A DNA stretch of 12,274 nucleotides from positions 1 to 12,274 of the forward strand of contig JAIBJH010000060.1 of the NCBI GenBank assembly GCA_020029455.1, read 5' to 3'. The DNA is from Hyphomicrobiales bacterium (GTDB lineage Bacteria > Pseudomonadota > Alphaproteobacteria > Rhizobiales > Aestuariivirgaceae). Shown one piece after another: positions 7,108 through 12,274 of the stretch. Each line of letters begins with the position of its first letter. The stretch's first letter is position 1. Under the pieces are notes generated by a model. That model searched no databases and was not told the origin of the DNA. It saw only the letters and a list, made by a program, of their open reading frames with translations. A program made the position numbers and the translations under genes.

Positions 7108-9186
7108 CTACTCCGCCGCCTGAAGGCTGCGGCCATTCTTCAGGGCCGAGCATTCGCCCATAATGCGCGAAGCGCGGGCGATGGGGTTGGTGAGGTAGAA
7201 GTCCGTGACAGGCGAACGGAAAGGCTCCTTCAGCGTCCTGCCCTCGCCTTTCGCAAGCTCAGAGAGTGCATCGGCATCGGCCTTGTGGATCACATCAAGT
7301 TCTGCAAGTTGCGGGGCGATCTTGTACATGGCGGCGCGCAGCTCAGTGAGCGAGTTCCATTCCGGTGCAACTCCCAGCTTTTCCGCGAGCGAGCGCACAA
7401 TGGCCCAGTCTTCGCGCGCATCACCCGGCGGGAAGGAAGCACGCGCCGTCATCTGCGGGCGGCCTTCTGTGTTGACGTAGGTTACGGACTTCTCGGTGTA
7501 GGCAGCGGCGGGCAGGATCACGTCGGCGCGGTGAGCGCCGGCATCACCATGGGTGCCAATATAGATGACAAACGCCTTGCCGAGTTTTGACGTGTCGATT
7601 TCATCGGCACCTGCGAGGATAACGACGTCAAGGTTACCAGCGTCTGCGGCATCGAGGATGCCTTGGGTGTCGAGGCCATCGTCTCCGGGGAGAGCGCAAA
7701 CATCAAGCGCGCCGACGCGGCCCGCCGCCGTGTGCAGCACATTGAAGCCGTTCCAGCCTTCCTTAACGACGCCGATGGAAGCCGCAGCCTTTGCAGCAAG
7801 CGCGAGGTTCGCCGCGCCATCGGGACGGGCCAGTACGCCCTGCCCCACGATGAAGAGTGGCCGCTGCGCCTTGGCGGGGCCATGCTTGGCAAATTCCGCA
7901 AGGCTGTCGGGGCCAGCACCGAGATAAGCGTAGTCATAGGTGAGGTCTGCCTTTTCGCCGACAACGCCGATGATACAGCCGCCCTTCAAGAGGCGCTTGC
8001 GGATGCGCGCATTCAGCACCGGGGCTTCAAGGCGCGGGTTGCAGCCGATGAGCATGATGGCATCGGCTTCATCGATGCCGGCGATGGTGGAATTGAAGAT
8101 GTAGGCGGCGCGCCCACCATGTTCGCCAAGGGGCGAGCCCGGCTCACGGCAGTCGATGTTGGCGATGCCGAGCTTCATGGCGAGGTTTTTCAGTGCGAAA
8201 GCTTCTTCCGCCGCCACGAGATCGCCGAGCAGGATGGCGCTCTTCTTCGAACCCGCCGACTTGATCTTATTTGCGGCCTGAGAGAGCGCTTCTTCCCAAG
8301 TGGCGGGCCGGAGCTTTCCCATCTCACGCACATAAGGCTGGTCGAGACGCTGGGTCTTGAGGCCATCCCAGACAAAGCGCGTCTTGTCGGAGATCCATTC
8401 CTCGTTGATGAGCTCATGGGTGCGCGGCAGAATGCGCATCACCTCACGGCCACGTGCATCGACGCGGATGTTGGAGCCAAGTGCATCCATCACGTCGATC
8501 GTTTCGGTCTTGCGCAGCTCCCAGGGGCGCGCCTTGAATTCATAGGGCTTCGAGGTGAGTGCACCTACCGGGCAAAGATCGATTACGTTACCCTGCAGTT
8601 CCGAAGTCAGCAGTCGGTCCAGATAAGTGGTGATCTCCATGTCCTCGCCGCGGCCCGTCGCGCCCATGTCGGAAACGCCTGCCACTTCGGTCGTAAAGCG
8701 CACGCAGCGGGTGCATTGGATGCAGCGGGTCATCTCGGTCTTGACTAGCGGACCGAAATCCTTGTCCTCGACGGCGCGCTTGTTTTCGGCATAGCGGTTC
8801 TTGTCGATACCATAGGCCATGGCTTGGTCCTGCAGGTCGCATTCGCCGCCCTGGTCGCAGATCGGGCAATCCAGCGGATGGTTGATGAGCAGGAATTCCA
8901 TCACGCCCTCACGGGCCTTCTTGACCATCGGCGTGTTGGTGAATACTTCCGGCGGCTCGCCATTGGGGCCGGGGCGCAGATCATTCACCGACATGGCGCA
9001 GGAGGCCTGCGGCTTGGGTGGGCCGCCCTTCACCTCCACAAGGCACATGCGGCAATTGCCGGCGATGGACAGGCGATCATGATAGCAGAAGCGCGGCACC
9101 TCGGCGCCCATCATCTCGCAGGCCTGCAAGAGGGTGAGGCCGTTCTCGAATTCGCCTTCAACGCCGTCTATCTTGATCTTGGGCAT
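7108..9186 (-). CDS. nuoG: NADH-quinone oxidoreductase subunit G
   Basis: This largest peripheral-arm subunit carries several Fe-S clusters between NuoE/F and NuoI. The product is 692 residues. The N-terminal ferredoxin-like domain has 2Fe-2S ligands C34, C45, C48 and C63. N5 has the unusual His ligand, H103 with C107, C110 and C116 (NHPLDCPICDQGGECDLQ). N4 has C155, C158, C161 and C205 (RCIQCTRCVRF and CPVG). From about residue 220 a molybdopterin-oxidoreductase-like domain follows; in complex I it has no Mo cofactor. I see no ligands for the extra N7 cluster, as is usual in alphaproteobacteria. The ATG shares a base with the stop of the upstream DUF3291 gene (TGATG) and lacks a clear ribosome-binding site of its own, so it is probably coupled to that gene. 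An upstream GTG at 9195 is less likely. Confidence 0.98.
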   Translation of the reverse strand: MPKIKIDGVEGEFENGLTLLQACEMMGAEVPRFCYHDRLSIAGNCRMCLVEVKGGPPKPQASCAMSVNDLRPGPNGEPPEVFTNTPMVKKAREGVMEFLLINHPLDCPICDQGGECDLQDQAMAYGIDKNRYAENKRAVEDKDFGPLVKTEMTRCIQCTRCVRFTTEVAGVSDMGATGRGEDMEITTYLDRLLTSELQGNVIDLCPVGALTSKPYEFKARPWELRKTETIDVMDALGSNIRVDARGREVMRILPRTHELINEEWISDKTRFVWDGLKTQRLDQPYVREMGKLRPATWEEALSQAANKIKSAGSKKSAILLGDLVAAEEAFALKNLAMKLGIANIDCREPGSPLGEHGGRAAYIFNSTIAGIDEADAIMLIGCNPRLEAPVLNARIRKRLLKGGCIIGVVGEKADLTYDYAYLGAGPDSLAEFAKHGPAKAQRPLFIVGQGVLARPDGAANLALAAKAAASIGVVKEGWNGFNVLHTAAGRVGALDVCALPGDDGLDTQGILDAADAGNLDVVILAGADEIDTSKLGKAFVIYIGTHGDAGAHRADVILPAAAYTEKSVTYVNTEGRPQMTARASFPPGDAREDWAIVRSLAEKLGVAPEWNSLTELRAAMYKIAPQLAELDVIHKADADALSELAKGEGRTLKEPFRSPVTDFYLTNPIARASRIMGECSALKNGRSLQAAE

Positions 9187-9641
9187 CAGGCACACCGCAA
9201 GGAGCGCATGCGTTCCTCGTCCATCACTTCCGCCCAGCCGAAGGCAAATTCGGTGGGGCCATTCTTTTCATAGTGCTGAAGCCGGGCATAGGCTTCATCA
9301 AGCGTCGGCTGATGACCTTCCGGCACATGCCAAAAGACCATGTGCGGCTTTTCCATCAGCCCAAACCACTTCTCGCGGTTCTTGTAGAACTGCACATGCA
9401 CGGTCTTGAAGACGTAAGTTTCCAGCGACTTGGCATCTTCCCACACAGAGAGGTTCACCGCCATGTCATCGCCCACGCGGAATTCGGTGGCGTTGTTGTT
9501 ATCGCCCTTGAGGCGCCAGACAAAGCCGGGAGAGCGTTCGGCAATGGCATTGACGCGGTCGAGATTGTCCATGAACCCCGCCATGCGCGGATCGCTCGTC
9601 GGATATTTGAACTTGCCGATGTTAAGTTCTGCGAGGTGCAT
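9186..9641 (-). CDS. DUF3291 family protein inside the nuo operon
   Basis: The product is about 151 residues, with no membrane segment or signal peptide, and probably cytoplasmic. HLAELNIGKFKYPTSDPRM at the start, then FMDNLDRVNAIAERSPGF, FRVGDDMAVNLSVWED, a KTVHVQFYKNREKWF stretch and a WHVPEGHQPTLDEA motif, match my memory of DUF3291. That uncharacterised family is thought to have a dimeric alpha/beta-barrel fold like antibiotic-biosynthesis monooxygenases. Several Trp, His and Arg residues could line a ligand pocket, but no catalytic set is obvious. The gene follows the nuoF TAG with no spacer and its own stop overlaps the nuoG ATG, so it is co-translated with both. Its base composition resembles its neighbours. 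GGAG at 9648-9651 is 6 bases from the ATG at 9641 and 3 from the one at 9644, so I chose 9641. Any complex I role is only inferred from position. Confidence 0.9.
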   Translation of the reverse strand: MHLAELNIGKFKYPTSDPRMAGFMDNLDRVNAIAERSPGFVWRLKGDNNNATEFRVGDDMAVNLSVWEDAKSLETYVFKTVHVQFYKNREKWFGLMEKPHMVFWHVPEGHQPTLDEAYARLQHYEKNGPTEFAFGWAEVMDEERMRSLRCA

Positions 9642-9644
9642 CAT

Positions 9645-10952
9645 CTACTCCGCTGCGATGCGGCGCACGGCGCCGTCATGGTCTGGATTGGAAGCATACT
9701 GATCGATGCGGTCTTCGATCACATGGCGGAAATGGGCGATGAGGCCCTGGATGGGCCAGGCCGCGGCATCGCCAAGCGCGCAGATAGTGTGGCCCTCGAC
9801 CTGCTTTGTCACATCGAGCAGCATGTCGATCTCGCGCTTTTCGGCGCGGCCTTCGGCCATGCGCGTGAGCACACGCCACATCCAGCCCGTGCCTTCGCGG
9901 CAGGGTGTGCACTGGCCGCAAGACTCGTGCATGTAGAATTTAGAGAGGCGCGCAATGGCGCGGATCAGGTCGGTGGACTTATCCATGACGATGACCGCCG
10001 CAGTGCCGAGGCCGGAGCGCAGCTTGCCAAGGGAGTCAAAATCCATGGGGCAGTCGATGATCTGCTCGGCGGGCACCATGCGCACCGAAGAGCCGCCGGG
10101 GATCACAGCAAGCAGGTTCTTCCAGCCGCCACGCACGCCGCCAGCATGCTTGTCGATCAGTTCGCGGAAGGGAATGCCCATGGCCTCTTCCACATTGCAA
10201 GGTTCATTCACATGGCCCGAGATGCAGAAGAGCTTGGTGCCCACATTGTTGGAGCGGCCGATGGAATTGAACCAGGTGGCGCCACGACGGAGGATCGTGC
10301 CGGCGACGGCAATCGATTCCACATTGTTTACTGTCGTCGGCGCGCCATAGAGGCCGACGTTCGCAGGGAACGGCGGCTTCATGCGCGGCTGGCCTTTCTT
10401 GCCCTCGAGGCTTTCCAGCATCGCGGTTTCCTCGCCACAAATATAGGCGCCCGCACCGTGGTGGACGACGATGTCGAAATCCCATCCGTGCACGTTGTTC
10501 TTGCCGATGAGGCGCGCTTCATAGGCCTGGTCCACGGCAGCCTGCAGGCGCTCACGCTCGCGGATGAATTCGCCGCGCACATAGATGTAGGCCGTGTTGG
10601 CCGCCATGGCGGCCCCGGCGATCAAACAGCCTTCGACAAGCAGGTGCGGATCATGGCGGAGGATCTCGCGATCCTTGCAAGTGCCGGGTTCGGATTCATC
10701 GGCATTGACCACTAGATAATGCGGACGGTCCTTCACCTCTTTCGGCATGAAGGACCATTTGAGGCCTGTGGGGAAGCCAGCACCACCACGGCCACGAAGA
10801 CCTGAGGCCTTCATTTCATTGACGATCCAGTCGCGGCCCTTGTCGATGAAGCTCTTCGTATCGACCCAGCACCCACGTTTCTTCGCGCCCTCAAGGCCCC
10901 AGTCATGGAGACCATAAAGATTGGTGAAAATGCGGTCCTTGTCAGCGAGCAT
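9645..10952 (-). CDS. nuoF: NADH-quinone oxidoreductase subunit F (FMN and NADH site)
   Basis: This subunit oxidises NADH through FMN and passes electrons to cluster N3. It has 435 residues, as usual for the family. The FMN-binding glycine-rich loop GLRGRGGAGFPTG is at residues 51-63, and NADESEPGTCKDREI is at 83-97. The second glycine-rich loop, GAGAYICGEETA (166-177), serves NADH/FMN binding. The 4Fe-4S ligands are C345, C348 and C351 in ESCGQCTPCREG plus C391 in CALGDAAAWP. The ATG lies 3 bases after the nuoE stop. A purine-rich GGGGAAGAAG sequence at the end of nuoE acts as the likely ribosome-binding site. Confidence 0.98.
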   Translation of the reverse strand: MLADKDRIFTNLYGLHDWGLEGAKKRGCWVDTKSFIDKGRDWIVNEMKASGLRGRGGAGFPTGLKWSFMPKEVKDRPHYLVVNADESEPGTCKDREILRHDPHLLVEGCLIAGAAMAANTAYIYVRGEFIRERERLQAAVDQAYEARLIGKNNVHGWDFDIVVHHGAGAYICGEETAMLESLEGKKGQPRMKPPFPANVGLYGAPTTVNNVESIAVAGTILRRGATWFNSIGRSNNVGTKLFCISGHVNEPCNVEEAMGIPFRELIDKHAGGVRGGWKNLLAVIPGGSSVRMVPAEQIIDCPMDFDSLGKLRSGLGTAAVIVMDKSTDLIRAIARLSKFYMHESCGQCTPCREGTGWMWRVLTRMAEGRAEKREIDMLLDVTKQVEGHTICALGDAAAWPIQGLIAHFRHVIEDRIDQYASNPDHDGAVRRIAAE

Positions 10953-10955
10953 GGC

Positions 10956-12005
10956 TTACTTCTTCCCCGGCTTCTGGCCAGCAGCGCCTTCCGTAGCCAG
11001 TTTCCTGGCCTGCTTGATCCAGTCGTCACGCTTGGCACGGCCCTTGAAGCCTTCCAGCTTCTCGTCGATCCAGGCCAGTTCCTTGGCCGACCAATTGGCG
11101 ATCTGGTCAAAGTGCCAGACGCCGATCTTGTTAAGAAGCTTTTCCAGCGCAGGCCCGACACCGCGGACGAGCTTCAGGTCGTCGGCTTTGCCGATCGCCT
11201 TCTTGAGAAGCTCGGGCCTGCCATCGATGGCCTTGGGCGCCGACTTGAGCACAGGCTTTGGAGGATCGGGTATGCGCTCGGGCTTCGCCTTCTCCGCCTT
11301 CATGGGTTTCGGCACGGGTGCCACAGCCGCAACGGGCGTTGTGGATGCAGGCGGCGGAGGTGGCGGTGCTTCCATACGCGTGAAGCTGCGCTGGCCGCGA
11401 TAGAGCGCCTTGTCAGCGAGCGTCGAAGCGCCGCCGAGAGCCATGGAGTTGGTACGGCCGTTCTGCGGGCCGGGCGTTGTCTTCTTGTCTGCGGCCCATG
11501 CGTCGATCAGTTCTTCGAGCGTCTCTGGCGTCAGATCCTCGTAAGTGTCCTTCCACACCTGCACCATCGGTGCATTCACGCAGGCGCCGAGGCATTCCAC
11601 CTCTTCCCACGACAGCGTGCCATCGGCATTGCGGTGGTGCGGCTCGTCGTGAATCTTGCGCTTGCACACTTCGATGAGATCATTGGCACCGCGCAGCATG
11701 CAAGGTGTCGTTCCGCAAACCTGCACATGGGCCCTGGTGCCAACCGGCGAAAGCTGGAACATGGTGTAGAAGGTCGCCACTTCCAGCACACGGATATAGG
11801 CCATGCCGAGCATGTCGGCGATGTATTCGAGCACAGGACGTGACACCCAGCCGGCGTTCTGTTCCTGCGCCCGCCAGAGCAGCGGAATCACCGCGCTCGC
11901 CTGCTTTCCATCCGGATATTTTCCGATGGTCGCCTTACCAGAACCGTTGGAATCAAAATACTCACAATCAACACACAGGCGGCGCTGGAACTCATCCGAA
12001 TCCAA
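10956..12005 (-). CDS. nuoE: NADH-quinone oxidoreductase subunit E with C-terminal helix-hairpin-helix-like extension; non-ATG start
   Basis: This thioredoxin-fold subunit carries 2Fe-2S cluster N1a next to NuoF. With the start used here it has 349 residues; E. coli NuoE has 166. The core begins near KYPDGKQASAVIPLLWRAQ (residue 29). The cluster ligands are C97 and C102 (VCGTTPCMLRG) plus C138 and C142 (ECLGACVNAP). A Pro/Ala/Lys linker (about 211-252, with PPPPPP) leads to a helix-hairpin-helix-like domain (275-340, LKLVRGVGPALEKLLNKIG), known on alphaproteobacterial NuoE. No ATG or GTG lies in frame between the nuoD end and the conserved core. I chose TTG at 12005 because GGAAGG stands 7 bases upstream; another TTG is at 12029. 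This start puts the first 118 bases inside the small membrane gene, in another frame. The N-terminus is unlike the usual family start. Identity is certain, the start is not. Confidence 0.93.
   Translation of the reverse strand: MDSDEFQRRLCVDCEYFDSNGSGKATIGKYPDGKQASAVIPLLWRAQEQNAGWVSRPVLEYIADMLGMAYIRVLEVATFYTMFQLSPVGTRAHVQVCGTTPCMLRGANDLIEVCKRKIHDEPHHRNADGTLSWEEVECLGACVNAPMVQVWKDTYEDLTPETLEELIDAWAADKKTTPGPQNGRTNSMALGGASTLADKALYRGQRSFTRMEAPPPPPPASTTPVAAVAPVPKPMKAEKAKPERIPDPPKPVLKSAPKAIDGRPELLKKAIGKADDLKLVRGVGPALEKLLNKIGVWHFDQIANWSAKELAWIDEKLEGFKGRAKRDDWIKQARKLATEGAAGQKPGKK
10986..11183 (-). other. Helix-hairpin-helix-like C-terminal domain of NuoE
   Basis: Residues 275-340 of NuoE contain DDLKLVRGVGPALEKLL, then WHFDQIANWSAKELAWID and EGFKGRAKRDDWIKQARKLA. 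The GVGP hairpin is typical of the helix-hairpin-helix fold used in DNA repair proteins. In alphaproteobacteria the same domain is found attached to NuoE and to some L21 ribosomal proteins, where its role is not established. It is separated from the Fe-S core by a long proline-rich linker. Confidence 0.8.
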
Positions 12006-12142
12006 AGCTTTGCCTTCCGCAGAAACCAATAGACCATGTACGCGGGGAGAAACATTCCTGCAAAACTGGCTAGCATCAGGAAAGAAAGACTGGCGATTTC
12101 GTAAAAATAGATTTGCATTGGAATCTGCGAAATTTGGTTCAC
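11888..12142 (-). CDS. Small unrecognised membrane protein between nuoD and nuoE
   Basis: The product is 84 residues and I do not recognise a family. It begins at a GTG whose last bases form the nuoD stop (GTGA overlap), with GGAGAGG 7 bases upstream, an unusually good ribosome-binding site. Two strongly hydrophobic stretches are visible: about residues 14-41 (YEIASLSFLMLASFAGMFL onwards) and 52-69 (SSAACVLIVSILIPTVLV). They are separated by a basic loop (RKAKLWIR) and followed by a basic tail, so a two-helix inner-membrane protein is the natural reading. G+C is about 47% by hand count, against roughly 60% in sampled neighbouring genes, and codons such as CTA, AGT and TTT are frequent. That suggests a later arrival or weak selection. 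It overlaps nuoE by 118 bases in another frame, so its C-terminal half is less certain; a sequencing frameshift could have extended it. Confidence 0.6.
   Translation of the reverse strand: MNQISQIPMQIYFYEIASLSFLMLASFAGMFLPAYMVYWFLRKAKLWIRMSSSAACVLIVSILIPTVLVRRPSENIRMESRRAR
12013..12018 (-). promoter_or_regulatory. Likely ribosome-binding site of nuoE
   Basis: GGAAGG on the minus strand, 7 bases from the TTG at 12005. It lies inside the small membrane-protein gene and is the main reason for choosing this nuoE start. Confidence 0.45.
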
Positions 12143-12273
12143 CGGTCCACCTCTCCAAACACAATATCGATGGAACCGAGGACGGCAGAGACGTCGGCCA
12201 GCATGTGACCGCGGCAGAGGAAATCCATAGCCTGAAGGTGCGCAAAGCCGGGGGCACGCAGGCGGCAGCGATA
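12139..12273 (-). CDS. nuoD: NADH-quinone oxidoreductase subunit D (only the C-terminal 44 codons)
   Basis: This is the end of the 49-kDa subunit, which helps form the quinone-reduction site with NuoB and NuoH. Only the last 44 residues are in the window. They read YRCRLRAPGFAHLQAMDF, then CRGHMLADVSAVLGSIDIVF and finally GEVDR, the near-invariant C-terminus of NuoD in alphaproteobacteria. The TGA stop overlaps the GTG start of the next gene. The 5' part lies beyond the right edge. Confidence 0.97.
   Translation of the reverse strand, partial: YRCRLRAPGFAHLQAMDFLCRGHMLADVSAVLGSIDIVFGEVDR
12150..12156 (-). promoter_or_regulatory. Ribosome-binding site of the small membrane gene
   Basis: GGAGAGG on the minus strand, 7 bases from the GTG at 12142 and inside the last codons of nuoD. 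The strong match and good spacing support translation of the small gene. Part of it also encodes conserved NuoD residues (GEV), so selection on NuoD alone could explain it. Confidence 0.55.
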
Positions 12274-12274
12274 G

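Noticed and set aside
9187..9195. GTG start for nuoG three codons upstream.
   Set aside because: The ATG at 9186 gives the usual MPKI-type NuoG start and forms a TGATG junction with the preceding gene.
894..11843. Long open frames on the plus strand, several of 300 to 480 codons (for example 894-1955, 6400-7590, 7663-8748, 9273-10715 and 10905-11843).
   Set aside because: All lie opposite clearly identified nuo genes, resemble no family I know, and are rich in Arg, Gly, His and Asp. This is the usual shadow of high-G+C coding sequence on the other strand.
11941..11970. DSNGSGKATI near the NuoE N-terminus looks a little like an EF-hand calcium loop.
   Set aside because: The final Glu ligand is absent (Lys at that position), the hydrophobic residue at position 8 is missing, and no paired helix or second loop is visible. 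It is probably chance.
12006..12257. A longer NuoE beginning at GTG 12257.
   Set aside because: It would translate the whole end of nuoD and the small membrane gene in another frame, with residues unlike any NuoE and no ribosome-binding site argument.
1..12274. A new defence, mobile or biosynthetic system hidden in the window.
   Set aside because: Every gene except two small ones is a standard complex I subunit. No transposase, integrase, inverted repeats, tRNA or array is visible. The only novelty candidates are the small membrane gene and the DUF3291 gene.

Overview
The window is a stretch of one housekeeping operon, the nuo operon for the proton-pumping NADH:quinone oxidoreductase (respiratory complex I). 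All of it is read on the minus strand, from the right edge to the left. In transcription order it holds the last 44 codons of nuoD, a small unrecognised membrane-protein gene, nuoE, nuoF, a DUF3291-family gene, nuoG, nuoH, nuoI, nuoJ, nuoK, nuoL, nuoM, and the first 307 codons of nuoN, which runs off the left edge. nuoABC and most of nuoD lie beyond the right edge.

The organism is almost certainly an alphaproteobacterium. NuoI, NuoK, NuoF and NuoG have the residue patterns familiar from that class, and NuoE carries the C-terminal proline-rich linker and helix-hairpin-helix-like domain seen on alphaproteobacterial NuoE. nuoE and nuoF also follow an uninterrupted nuoD rather than a fused nuoCD. 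I cannot name a family or genus from the sequence.

The genes are very tightly packed. Every junction is either an overlap (GTGA, ATGA or TGATG types, plus one long out-of-frame overlap) or a gap of 11 bases or less, apart from a 12 to 15 base spacing where start choice is open. There is no room for an internal promoter or terminator outside coding sequence, and no stretch of 300 bases lacks a gene. NuoE, NuoF and NuoG form the NADH-oxidising arm (FMN and Fe-S clusters). NuoD, NuoH and NuoI carry electrons to the quinone site. NuoJ, K, L, M and N are the membrane proton-translocating arm, and the key Glu and Lys residues I looked for are present.

Three things depart from a textbook operon. 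(1) A small, AT-richer gene for a two-segment membrane protein lies between nuoD and nuoE; it starts inside the nuoD stop codon and overlaps the start of nuoE out of frame, and nuoE seems to have lost an ATG start. (2) A DUF3291 gene is wedged with no spacing between nuoF and nuoG. (3) NuoL has a cluster of 11 histidines in the loop after its first membrane segment. I found no defence system, mobile element, CRISPR array or RNA gene.
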